This document shows, in pieces, positions 37,384 through 48,518 of a stretch of DNA of 64,000 nucleotides. The stretch's first letter is position 1, and every line of letters starts with the position of its first letter. The notes under the pieces were generated by a model that was given only the letters and a program-made list of their open reading frames with translations, did no database searches and was not told the origin of the DNA. Source of the DNA: Manihot esculenta. Its lineage: Eukaryota; Streptophyta; Magnoliopsida; Malpighiales; Euphorbiaceae. The stretch is from contig NC_035170.2 in assembly GCF_001659605.2 (NCBI RefSeq), positions 12,566,502 through 12,630,501 on the forward strand, in the 5' to 3' direction. The translations under genes and the position numbers were made by a program.

Positions 37384-37399
37384 CCCGACAACAGAACCA
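37384..37399 (-). other. Primer-binding site, decayed (tRNA-Asp type)
   Basis: On the minus strand TGGTTCTGTTGTCGGG lies two bases inside the LTR end. It resembles the tRNA-Asp primer site TGGCGCCGTTGCCGGG, and the differences are mainly C-to-T or CpG-type changes expected from methylation decay. Confidence 0.55.
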
Positions 37400-37401
37400 A
37401 A

Positions 37402-37960
37402 TGATGTTGCAAATATTAGATTGATGATGTGGTCAAAACATAATTGTACTGTGATTAGTTAGACCTGCAAGGAAGAGAGGATGAAGTAGTAGTGGGTGCC
37501 CATGACAGTCACTTCGACGCTCAAGTCAGTATACTGAAAAAATAGAGAGAATGCACTGAATTACTTAAAATTTGAGTAGTATAAGAGAATAATATACTTT
37601 TATTTCTGTGATCGTTCTCTTTTTATATTGTAAGAGAATAAAGATAAATATAGTATTTCTTGATAATCCGACAATGATGTAGCCTGCTACTTAATAAGGG
37701 ATATCACCAACTAATAGGTCGGTGATCCCGCAATTATAGACATAATGAGGACACGCTGGATTGTACTTTATAATGGCTACTTTGTACTGAGATTTGACCT
37801 ATCGAGGGAAGGATGAGTTTTGCTGATAAATCGAATGTTAATATGTCTGGATTTTCCTTTTTTAGGGCTAGACCGCATTTCCACTTTATTAAATCCTTAC
37901 CATGTGATCCTATTTTATGGTGACAACTCACGAGTTACTTTAAATGATTGTTATGTAGTA
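37402..37960 (-). repeat. 5' LTR of the minus-strand Tat-like element
   Basis: About 559 bp matching 27331-27886. The two LTRs have diverged visibly by many substitutions, so the insertion is old. Similarity ends at about 37960 (TTATGTAGTA). Confidence 0.75.
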
Positions 37961-38571
37961 TTAATGAGCATATCAAATAAAAAACTAAAAGAAAATCTTA
38001 CATAATTTAATTTGTAAAAAATAATTCAAATAAATTTTTTAAAAAAATTATGCAAAATTTTAATTTTTTAAAATGAACATTTTTCAAATGAAAAAAAGAA
38101 ACTCAATTATTTCATTCTCAATAAAATAATTATTAGAAAGGTAAATCATTGCTATAACATATAGCAGCAGAAACGAATATAGTAATTTTTAAATTGTATT
38201 ATTAACTTTTTATTATAATTTAAATATATACGATAATATTTTACTACCATGGCTTTAAATCAATAATGTAATATCAATAATGTAATAGTGAGAAAGTGAT
38301 TCACAATTTTCAACCTCAACTACGATTTAGCATAGGGAAGTGTCTCACGCTTGATTCTCAAATTTGCACGGAAGAGGAAAATTGTTTGTTCCTCGTTTTT
38401 CTTATTTTCATTATTTTAATTAAAATTATTTTAAAAAAATATTAGGTAAGTACTAATTTGAACTTAAATATAATGTCTTGGCTTTATTAAGCCCTCAAAG
38501 TTAAAAAGAACTTACATGAACATCACAAAAAAGTTAAGGGACTGATCTGAAGTTATTTCAAATATTGCCTG
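37961..38571. other. AT-rich spacer
   Basis: No supportable gene. Includes a short direct repeat ATCAATAATGTAAT (38260-38290). Confidence 0.6.
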
Positions 38572-39778
38572 TAGGGGTGAGCAGAAATCGGTTTAAACCG
38601 AAATAACCGACCGAACCGATTAATTTTAAAAATTTGGTTCGGTTTTATTTTTAATTCGGTTCGGTTCGGGTTTAATTTTTTAAAAAATCGGTGATTTCGG
38701 TTCGGTTCGGTTTTAGATTCAAAAATTTCGATTAAATCGAACCGAACCGAATTACCTATACTACGTCGTTTTGAAATGTACTCTTATTTGCCCTAAATCT
38801 AAAAGCCGTCCCACTGAGTAGAGTTCACGCTAATCTCCATTCCACGCCGCCTCACCCTCACGTCACACACAATGCCTGTGCCTCTTCTCCGAGCATTGAG
38901 CTCCACCACTTCCAGCGGGTCCACCGTCCACCGTCCAACCTCCAGCTCCCGGCATCGACTGATTAACCATCGCGGCTAACCCGGGTCATCGCTCTTGACT
39001 ACGTTGCGGATGCACGACTTAGCAACGCGGACTCCTCCTCACCTCACTGTCGCTCTCTAGTCTCTCTCTCCACGCAATCGTCGGCGTCGGCATCGGCCGT
39101 AGCTTTCCAGTCCATCGGCTCTCCGCGTTGCTCTCAGGACTGAACCGAACCCAGGATGAGAGGAGGGGTGCTTTGGGAACTAAAAAATGTGAATTTTTCT
39201 CTGACGAGACTGCCCTCAGCAAAGGTACCATCAGCGATTCAGCGTAGAAGTAAGAATAATGGCATAAAGTCATAAACGGTTCTGGTTGCAAGAAGTAGGG
39301 AGGGTAAAATCGAGAATTCTCGGCTTGCAAAGAGGGTGAGTGCATGGTAGAATGGAGAAGGAAGAGGAGAGAGAAGGATCAAACGCCGCTGTAGGAGGAG
39401 GCTTCTTAGGAGCCTTGTTAAGGCACTGAATCTAGGAGAGCAGCTACAGTGTCCAAAACCATTTGTTGGGTTTGAGGAGTCCCAATTGGAAGAGAGACGA
39501 TCAAGGCCATGGAGTACTTGAAGGTGGATCTGTAGTTATAGGGTGAGGTTTTGATTGGTGGGTTCTGCTTGGTTTGTGAGACAGAAGAAGTTTAAAACGA
39601 AGGCTCCTAAGAAGTTTGAAAATCGGTTCAACCGATCGGGTTCGACTGAATCGAACCGAATCAAATCGGTTCGGTTCGATTCAGTTATTCCTCTTATTCG
39701 GTTCGGTTCGGTTTGTGTAAAATTCTACATTTCGGTTCGGTTCGGTTTTGAACCGAACCGATCGAATGCTCACCCCTA
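38572..39778. mobile_element. hAT-type element carrying captured gene sequence
   Basis: 1207 bp with terminal inverted repeats TAGGGGTGAGCA and TGCTCACCCCTA and the 8-bp duplication ATTGCCTG (38564-38571 and 39779-39786). The arms (38572-38770 and 39620-39778) are the same CGGTTCGG repeats as in the MITEs at 4135, 50469 and 51563. Instead of their AT-rich centre it holds about 850 bp of GC-richer, gene-like sequence, including an aspartyl protease fragment. It encodes no transposase and is comparable to Pack-type elements that carry host gene pieces. Confidence 0.85.
39165..39520 (-). pseudogene. Aspartyl protease fragment (PCS1-like) captured in the hAT-type element
   Basis: Read on the minus strand, pieces in more than one frame match a plant A1-family (pepsin-like) protease. 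First comes MALIVSLPIGTPQTQQMVLDT (about 39510-39445), the region around the first catalytic Asp-Thr-Gly; the Gly is lost here because the sequence shifts frame after LDT. Then HPLCKPRI-type residues in another frame (about 39345-39300), then LCHYSYFYAE (about 39275-39245), then a decayed end near 39170. The order agrees with the N-terminal half of PCS1-type proteases. It lacks the start, the second catalytic site and an open frame, so it is a non-functional fragment. Confidence 0.7.
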
Positions 39779-39786
39779 ATTGCCTG

Positions 39787-40961
39787 AAGTCTTTTTCAGA
39801 GAAGAAATATAAATTTTGTCCTTAAACTTTGGAGGAGTAATTACTTTACTCTAAAATTTTACTTTAGAAAAAAAAACTCAGCCAGTTAAATCAATTTGAA
39901 CTAAAATGTTGATCTCCGGTTATGTAAGAATTCTACCGGACAAACATAATTTCTTTCAGTTAAAAAATAGAAAAAATCAAAGATTAATTAATTTTGATTT
40001 TGTTTTACAATTAATATTGATTTAAAATAATTCAATTTCAGTTTCTTTGCTACTTCCAACAACGGAAACCATGATGTCTGTGCACGCTGTTTTTTAAACA
40101 GCTGGTTGACGAGTGAAATTTAACTTGTTAAAACTCTTACAAAATAATTGTTTAGTTTTTAGGATACCGAAAAATTAATTAATTAATTTTTTAATTTTAA
40201 AAAATATATTAAAATATTTTAATAATTTAAAAATTAATTAATTAATTTTTTTATAAAATATTTTATTATTTAATTTTTATAATTTTAAAAAATTTATTAA
40301 TTAATTCTTTTATAAGTATTTTAAATTTTTTTATAATATTTAACTGTTAAAATTAATAAAAAAATAATTAATGAATTTTTAAAATATTAAATACATTTTA
40401 ATATATTTTTTAAAATTAAAAAATTCGTAAAAATTAAATAATAATTTTTTTAATAGTTTTATATTTAGAGATGTTAATATAGTGTATAAACATGTAATAT
40501 TATATGAAAAAGATTTTTTTTTTCTCAAATTATAAAAATTAGCTTTTAAAATGTTTATAAACTATTTTAAATATTTAAAATTTTTAAGCAATTATATACT
40601 TTATTAAAAATATTTATAAACAATTAATAACTATTTCAATATCAAAGGGCGCTGTATAAATTTCAATTTTACCCATTATCCTAAATTTGTTGAGCAAATT
40701 ATTTGAAAAAAAAAAAATACTGGGCAAAATTACAAGCTCAAAAATCGTGTCTTACTGTTTTATGGCCACAGGGTCCTTCAAACAAAAACAATCATTCAAA
40801 GCCTCAAATGTTAGAAACAGTTCAAATATTCTTACTAAATACAAAGCCCATGTCAAAATACAAGATGGGAAAATCAAACAACAAAAGATTAGAAAATGAA
40901 GTGCAGAAGCCAACTAAAGCAGACAGAAATGGATTTGTACATTATTAACAAAAAAAATATT
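39787..40961. other. Spacer and probable 3' flank of the VID27-like gene
   Basis: AT-rich sequence. The stretch 40650-40961 is close to the stop codon of the minus-strand VID27-like gene and probably includes its 3' UTR. The plus-strand ORFs at 40687-40948 are antisense to it and show no domain. Confidence 0.5.
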
Positions 40962-43794
40962 TCAGGCTTGTGATCGTTTGCCAGAAAGGCTGATAGAGCT
41001 GACTTTCATGGGGGTTGCAACCACCAATGGAGCTTCTGGGGAGTTGCTAACTGCGTAATTGTCATGCATGAATCGACTTTCCACAATGGACTCATCCTTC
41101 AACACAATCTTGTAACAATAACAGCTCTTGAGGCCTTGTTGATTCCGGTAGCACTCATGTGCACTGTTCTTCACCTGCTGGAAATCCCATATCACACTGA
41201 ATTTGCCCACTGTGGCAACTAGGTGTCTTTCTTGTTTGCCACTCTCAGTCACCTAAAGACAAAATTCATATGTGAGATAAATCCAGTAACATGGAAGATT
41301 ACCAAAAATAATATGCTGATGCTGATTATAAGAACAGTCATCTGTAAAACAAATGGCCCAAATTTAATTGAAATGGGTTACACATTCTGTAATACTGCAT
41401 TCCAACAGTGAAATGTCAAATTCAAGTTCTCTCAATTACAACTACATATGAAAAGGAAATTAAATGAAAAATGGCATGTCAAAAACCTAAACTAAAGCAG
41501 AAAGGCCTCTAATGCGACAGCAATGGCAGCATATGCTATGTCAACAGCTAGTACCTCACAGGAATTCAAAACTTAACAGCTAGAAAGCCACATTGCATAT
41601 AAGAACTTTTTAGAACTATTCCCCCTTTGGAATGCGACATGCTGGTAAGCAAACAACAAATATGATTATGCATCTACTGCTCATGCTGGCTACATGCAAA
41701 TCTAATAAAAGCGAACTGCTTTTTTCTCCAGCAAGATAATCAATGTGATAATCAATGTGGCTATTTACAGAAGCATTTACTAACTATATCTGAGATGTCA
41801 AATAATTTTCTTCAATTTAAAGCATTAACTATTTTGAAAGCAATTCTCACAGAAACAAATACGATGCCTACATTGAGTTGAGTATAAAATAAATTTGGGT
41901 GAAGACTATTAATACATAGACTATTAATACATGATATTCTGCAAACTCATAATGTAAAATTCATGGCAAACTTCACGGGATACGTCTATTTATATATTGA
42001 AAAGTAAAATTAAATAGCACAACAATGCAACCTGCATATTAACAGTAACTACCACACAACAAAAAGCCAACAAGTAACATGCATTCAACACTATGTAACC
42101 AAAATGCACTTCTCCAAAAACTTCGAAAAGAAAGAACACTCGAAGAAAATGTTTATGAGTTCTTATCTTACCCATGAGAAATGACCACCATGAAATTTAT
42201 TATTCACCCCAGCCAAGTGTGAATCCAGAGGAGTCAGCTTCAATAATCGCGGAGCTGGTATCTTATTTCCCATTCGACCACTGAATCCAGTCTTAGTCTT
42301 GCCATCTTTATCCGTAAAGAGCGTACAAATAAGGACCAAATATGTGTCTGTTGTCCCCAATACCCACTTCCCATCATATGTAACATCCACATGAGTAATA
42401 GGCGAGCCAAGCCCAGGAAAAGCTGTCCTAGCCTGCCTCATTGATGTCCTTGAATACAACCTAATCTTGCCATCAATTGATCCAACAACAATAGATCCAT
42501 CGCCTGTACTTGCAAAGCATTGAAAATTGGTCCCTCTTGAAAATTGATGCCCCTGACTCCAACTCAAAACAGGCGATTCACCACCAATACTCTGCACCAT
42601 TCCTCTCTTATCTCTCATATCCCATTGACATAATCTATTATCGTCCAAACCCAGAAAGGTACTCTCGGATGGGTCCAATTGAGCCCCTTTAGTATCATTT
42701 GTTATATCCCTCATTGTAATCTCAGTCCCATCTTTTTCAAACTTCCACCCTGTCACAATCTTTCCCGTTTCAATATCAAGCTGCTGAATCCCTGTTGAAT
42801 GCGGCTTCCCTTCCTTTAATGGACTCATTAACATCATATTCGTCTCTGCTCTCATGAGCATTGCCTTTTTTGGAGTCAATTGGTCCGAACTAGTCCTACT
42901 TCTGTCATCAAACTTGACGCAAATGCCCTTCCCATGAATACCCTTGTGATAGTTCCTATAAACTTGTACACCCAAATCATTAACCAAGAAACTATTATTT
43001 AAAGCACCTAAAGTCAAGCTCTGCACACCCCCATTAGCCGCCTCCTCAAACTCCTCCATCAAATCCTGATTTGCATGCACAGGTGTTCCTTTGCCTGAAG
43101 GAGTATCACCCTCGGCATCATCCCATACCGTATCATCGGCAATTTCTGGCTTAACCCAGCCAATAAATTCCTTCCCATAAACCTTAATCTTGTTCTCTTC
43201 GTTGGCTTGAAGCCCATAAACATTCTCAAACAGACAATCTTGAAACTGGGTCACAAATGTTCTATACTCCTCATCAGTGAAAAATTTCAAAGCCCAGACT
43301 CCATTATTAACGAAATCGACACGCCTTTGATCTCCAAACATCTTCAATTGCATTTCCGTGGAAACCCTCGCCCTAACTTTGGACCCAACTTTCAAAATCC
43401 AGAAATAGCTCTCTCCACTGCGAGATTCTTCTTCTTGATCAGAATCATCATTGCCGTCGATTTTACAGGTCTTGAAAAAATTGTAAGAAGTGAGCTTATC
43501 GGAGACGATCCACTTGGCGGATGGCGTGTTGCCGCCGATATGGAGATAAAGCTTGACAGAATTAGGTATAGCATGTTGGGAATTTGGGTATTTGAGTTTT
43601 AGAGATTTGAGTTTGGCATCGATTTCGTCCAGAGCTTTTCTGGATCGGCTTGAAGAGGTGCTTTGGGGTGTCTCCTGGCGCTCTACGGCGTCGTAATGGA
43701 ATTCTTCCTCTTCCTCTTCCTCTTCCTCCCCCGATTGGTACTCTGATTCAGAGTCAGAAAGGTCTCGACCTTCGCGGCTTTGGGAGGTGCCCAT
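40962..43794 (-). CDS. CYPRO4: VID27-like protein (CYPRO4/DEM type), two exons
   Basis: Exon 1 is 43794-42172 (541 codons) and exon 2 is 41252-40962. They join in phase 0 across an intron with donor GTAAGA after codon TGG and acceptor TTGTCTTTAG, giving 637 residues, a normal length for the family. The N-terminus MGTSQSREG fits an N-myristoylation signal. An acidic Ser/Glu-rich stretch follows (about residues 14-32), then a PH-like region (about 100-215) and the C-terminal VID27 propeller-like domain (about 260-620, e.g. [19 protein letters not shown]). Yeast Vid27 is named for vacuolar import and degradation. The plant relative DEM is needed for embryo and meristem development in tomato. The biochemical role is not settled. 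No damage is seen in the frame. Confidence 0.93.
41253..42171 (-). other. Intron of the VID27-like gene
   Basis: 919-bp intron, GT at 42171-42170 and AG at 41254-41253 on the minus strand. The open frame continues past the donor for two codons only. No repeat or nested gene is seen. Confidence 0.9.
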
Positions 43795-43916
43795 GTTTGG
43801 ATTTAGAGAAACTGAGAGAAAATTGTGGGAATTTGGAGAAATGATTGGAATTTCAGAATTCAGATGTTTCTTGGGAATCTGGGTTGAGATTGATAGAGGC
43901 AGACTTTGTTATGTTT

Positions 43917-43926
43917 CATTTTATAG
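43917..43926 (-). promoter_or_regulatory. TATA box of the VID27-like gene
   Basis: CTATAAAATG on the minus strand, about 125 bp before the ATG. It predicts a transcript start near 43885-43890 and a leader of about 95 nt. Confidence 0.5.
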
Positions 43927-43989
43927 CAGATTTTGTCACCGGCTATCACCGGTTTCAAATTTCTCCTCTTTCTTTTCAGTTATTTAATT

Positions 43990-46574
43990 TTCGCGGTAAA
44001 ATTTTTTATTTATAAAATTTATGTAAACTGATAAATTTTTTTTCTTACAAGATTAATAATTAGAAAAATATTTTATTCTTATTGAATAAAAATATTTTAA
44101 ATAATAATTAATTTATTAATATATTTACTGAATATGTATTAAGAAGTAATGTTAATGTTTATTTTAATAGAATATATATTGAGAAAATTTAAATGAAGTT
44201 TGTTATTTTAAACATTTTATTCATATTTTAAACTATTTGAAACTAAAATAAGTTTATTTTGGAGACACCAGGAAAATGGATTATTTTTAGAAAATAAAAA
44301 AAAATTATTTTTCATAAGAAATATACCTTATTTTATCTGATCATTAAACAAAAATTTCATATGGGGTTTTCTTCGGTAACAAGTCGTAGATAGCGTTAAA
44401 CTAACGTCTAGCTCACTCGCTCCTTTGCTTCGTGTCGAAGAATAGCCAGGTGATTCCGGACATCGCCACGTTCGTGTGGGCACCGTGTTTGTATCGCGTG
44501 ACAAGAAACAACTCGCACACGTGAGGATTAAACTATTGAATAAATATTTATATTTAAATTTATACCTCTAGTTTATTCAGAGGGACAAACGATTAAAATT
44601 ATCAGTGAATTTTTAAAATTTCGACTCGATAAATTTTAATCGAATTCAGTTTGTTTTATAAATAAATTAAGTTTGATTTTAATTTTTAAAATAATTTGAT
44701 AAATAAGTTAAATTGAGTTTTACAGTATTTAATTTATTAAAAATTTATAAATTTAATTTTTTTAAGTTCATAAAAAATTTTACAAACTAACTCATTTAAA
44801 TATATTCAACTCAATGTCATAAAAAAATTAAATTTAAATTTAAATTTTTATAATTTTCTATAAATATAATTCTAATTTTTTAAAATTTCACTCTACTGAA
44901 TTTGATTGCATTTTTAAAGTTTGCTGTTATTCGGTTTGTAAAAATTAAAAATTTCATTGTTTACAAGTTTCTTATACAACTTAAATATATAACTCTTTTT
45001 TTTTTCATTTTAATTTTATAATTTTATTATGTTTTTAATGGTAAACAGAGAATTTTAACTTCAAATTTTTAATTTTAGTTAGGTTTGAAATTGAATGTAT
45101 TTAAAGAAATAAAAAACAAATGCTGTTTCATAACTGTTTTGAATTGAAAATGTTAGAATTAAAGTTTTACCTTACTCAAAGCTGCAGCTAAGCTCGAACG
45201 GAAGACTTACTTTTGACAGTTGTAAATATTTAGAATATATTTTAATTAATTAAAAATTAAATTAAATCAAGAATTAGAATGACAACAAAATATAATTTTT
45301 TAATTTCTTTTACGTTTTTGAATTTAAATTTTTCTATCTTTTATTTTGAGAAGTAGCCTATTTAATGGGTTGAAATATGAATAAAAAGATATCTTGCGTT
45401 AGATCAGAATTTTTGCCTTTTTATTATTTAGATAATACCTTATTAATTAATTTAATTAAATAAATAATTATTTAAACGGGTAATGGAGTAGCAATTACAT
45501 AGTAATTTGTGTTAAAAAATTAAATAATTTGATTTAAATAATTTATTTTGTAATTATTAATTAAACTTAAAATTTTATTTTCTAAACGCAGATAATTAAT
45601 TAAATTTATATGTTTATTATGGGCAATCAATTAATTAAAAGTTAATTTAGTACTTTATAAATCAATATTGAATTAAGAAAAAATTAGTAAATTCATGAAC
45701 ACTCTAATATCAATCGATAAAACCTTTTAATTTGAATTACTTTCAAATGAATTCTCATAATTGATTACTTACTTTATTTAATAATTATTTTTTAATTTTT
45801 ATTAATAAAATTTTCGATTCTAATTTTTTTATATTAAAATTATTTTTTTTCATACTTAAAATTAAAAAAAAAAGTTTTATGATTACTCATTTACTTTATC
45901 TATAAAATAATTTTTAAATTTAAAAAATATACTCAATTACATTTAGTGCATATGACATCCGTCACTCAATAAAATTATTTTTGACTAGATTTAATAAAAA
46001 CTTTACTTTTTTATTTATTTATAAAATGAATTAAATTTAAATTTATTCATATTTTGATTAAATTCAAAATAAATATATTTGAAATTCAATTCAAATATAA
46101 ATTTTTTTTGACGATTTCCATAGTTTAATTAACTTGGATTAGTTTTCTAAATTTATTTATATTTTAATTAATTTATAATAGTTTTAATAAAAATATTTAT
46201 TGAATTTATTTTTATATTATATTACATGTATACAAGTAATAAAAAATCTAAAACTTAGAGTTGTTTGAATTTCAATGATTGCACTTAATTACGAGCAACC
46301 ATATAATTATACGGCATCATTCAGTATTGTTAAAAATATCATAATAAAATTGCCATTTCAGAGTGAGATTTAATGTAACTGAAATCAATTTTTTTTTAAA
46401 ATTATTTTTAATGATGTGATTAGCAATATGTATGATTTATATTTGCGTGCAAAAGTATAATTATTTTTTTAATAAAAATAAAGATACAATTAAAAATGTA
46501 TAAAGTTTTGAATTAAAAAATATGAATTTTTAAGATATAATTAAAAATTTATAATTTCATAATAAATTATATTT

Positions 46575-46605
<31 letters not shown>

Positions 46606-47940
46606 TTATAATAATAAATAATCATAAGAGAATTAATCCATCATACTATTTGTCGTCAACTCTCCCTTTGATGCTAGGCTGGGTGTCTAAAAGAAGTTTT
46701 ACTAAATGTTAATTATTATTTTTCTTCAATATTTTATATTCATATTTTACTTTTTACTTATTTAAATTATATATTATAATATAATTAATAAATTAATTAA
46801 TAAAAAATAATTATCTTTATAGTTCTTTTTTATCACTGCAATCTAAAATTATAGAGCGAAAACTCTTTCGGTTTCTGAATATTTCATTTAATTTAAAAGG
46901 AATGATAAAAAAATTAATATTTTAAATTTGACGAAAATAAATTGTTCTGAATTGATTATACTGCTTCTGAAATGAACACTCTTAATAGTATTTACATGAA
47001 TGTTTCTGTCTGGAGTCCCAACTCTCTAAACGGATGAATTAGTTATGTGCAGTCAATCTGTAATTCAAAAAAATGATTACAGAAAAAAAAAAATCTTCCT
47101 CACATAACTCAAAAAATATATTTTATGTTCACTTATTTTTTTCGATAGATTTTTCCTTTTGGATTTTTAAAATTTTCTGTTTGAATTCACTGTAATCTTT
47201 ACTGTGTGAAACTATATTATTTAATTCCATTAATTTTTCTTTATTTTTATTAAGTATTTATATTATATTTTATTATTTAGTATTTTCACTTATTTTTATT
47301 GTTTATGTACGTTAAATTAAATATGTTGATACTCATATATTTGCACATTTTACTAATCCAGGCCTACATCTTGCATATCAAGGGAAAAAAAAAAAGCAAT
47401 GGAATCTCATTGTATTCTTGTAAATCCTATATAGATAAAAAAATTCCCAAAACATTTATAAAGAACGGAGTAAAAAAGAAAGAAAACAAAGCATAAGATA
47501 GGTTAAAGGAGTGAACAGACTATGCAAATAAGGTATCTTGATCATGAAAACTTAATCAGAGGCCCTGTAGAATGCGAAGATAAAAACCAGGTCTATGATC
47601 GTTGAAGAAGAATACATGGAAATCGAGAGGGAAGCAACAATGGGGAGCTGACAAGAGGGTGTTGTCCTAGAGAAAGCTTGAGAAACATGACCTATAAGAG
47701 CGCTAATGATAGGGACTCGAAAGCAAAGACAGAGTTTTAGTTTTCTTTCTTTTGAAACTGAAATGATGTTGTTTTGAATAGTGGCTACGCAATAATAATA
47801 TGACACGTGGATCATCGGAAGCACGCGTACATGCAATTGAATTGAAGAAATGCAGAAAAGACAAAGGCAATCCCAAAATATAACCGTTATATTATGATCG
47901 TGAATCATGGTGGGTTCTAATCGTTAATTATGATAGGTGT
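43990..47940. other. AT-rich intergenic DNA
   Basis: Mostly A/T sequence without a supportable gene. It holds a GC-richer patch at 44370-44530, an (AAT)n run at about 46576-46603 and a normal-composition segment at 47530-47930. The last contains a CACGTG motif near 47805 and a minus-strand open frame of 118 codons (47908-47552) rich in Ile, Cys and Ser that I cannot identify. Confidence 0.55.
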
Positions 47941-48440
47941 TGATGACCGCTGGATTTCTTCACCCCGGTCTGGAGCTAGGCCCATAGTATCAGCCCATTA
48001 TTTAGAGGTCTTCAAGTCTCCCGCATGAATCAGGTCCGGTCCGCTCAGCTTTAAGACCGGACTCCAGTTAGCTTCTTCAATCAGGCCGATCCAGTCCATA
48101 CGGCCCATTAAACAGATCCTATCTGAACTCAGCTTTAATCCTATCTTCAGGCCCAGCTCGAAATCAGGAAGGGGATCAACCCATCTGTCTTGTGGGTCTA
48201 TCCGCATGCACGCCCGGGGGAAATCAGAGGCCGTTACGCATGGGGCAGAGACCTGATATTCTCGTACGTCCGTATCAACATGGCAGGGACAGGTGGCCCA
48301 ATGACAGACAGTTTGTTATACGTCACTAGCGGACAAAAGAAAACAGATAAAAGGAGGATTGCCCTCCTCTAGAAGAAAAATACTTTTTCTAAGTTGAGGA
48401 AACCCTTGTAAAATCCCATTTTCTGGATCTCAGATCATCA
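47941..48440 (+). repeat. 5' LTR of a plus-strand Tat-like retrotransposon
   Basis: Exactly 500 bp from TGATGACC to GATCATCA (ends inverted apart from one base), followed two bases later by a primer site. A TATA-like GATAAAAGGAGG lies at about 48346. The matching 3' LTR would lie right of the window. The left boundary is inferred from the inverted end sequence. Confidence 0.75.
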
Positions 48441-48442
48441 AC

Positions 48443-48451
48443 TGGCGCCGT
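48443..48451 (+). other. Primer-binding site (tRNA-Asp type)
   Basis: TGGCGCCGT is complementary to the 3' end of plant tRNA-Asp. The sequence downstream (CTGTGGGAACG) is the usual continuation in plant Tat-type gypsy elements. Confidence 0.75.
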
Positions 48452-48518
48452 CTGTGGGAACGAAGGAGATCTTTTCATCGCCGGAGTTCCACTCTTACAA
48501 TACCCACTGAGATCCACG

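Larger units (their letters stand above)
27331..37960 (-). mobile_element. Decayed Ty3/gypsy retrotransposon, Tat-like, with antisense ORF and nested solo LTRs
   Basis: The ends are two matching LTRs (27331-27886 and 37402-37960). Read on the minus strand the order is LTR, primer site (37384-37399), gag pseudogene (37288 down to 36043), a nested solo LTR, a minisatellite (33165 to 32450), an ORF on the opposite strand (28208-32235) and the second LTR. An antisense ORF between pol and the 3' LTR is a known trait of some Tat-lineage elements. No reverse transcriptase or integrase sequence remains, so pol has been lost. Setting aside the two nested solo LTRs the element is about 5.8 kb. A target duplication is not evident, so the outer ends are approximate. 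Confidence 0.75.

Noticed and set aside
42510..43602. Plus-strand ORFs opposite the VID27-like gene (42510-42692, 43207-43602)
   Set aside because: Antisense shadows of exon 1, without domains.
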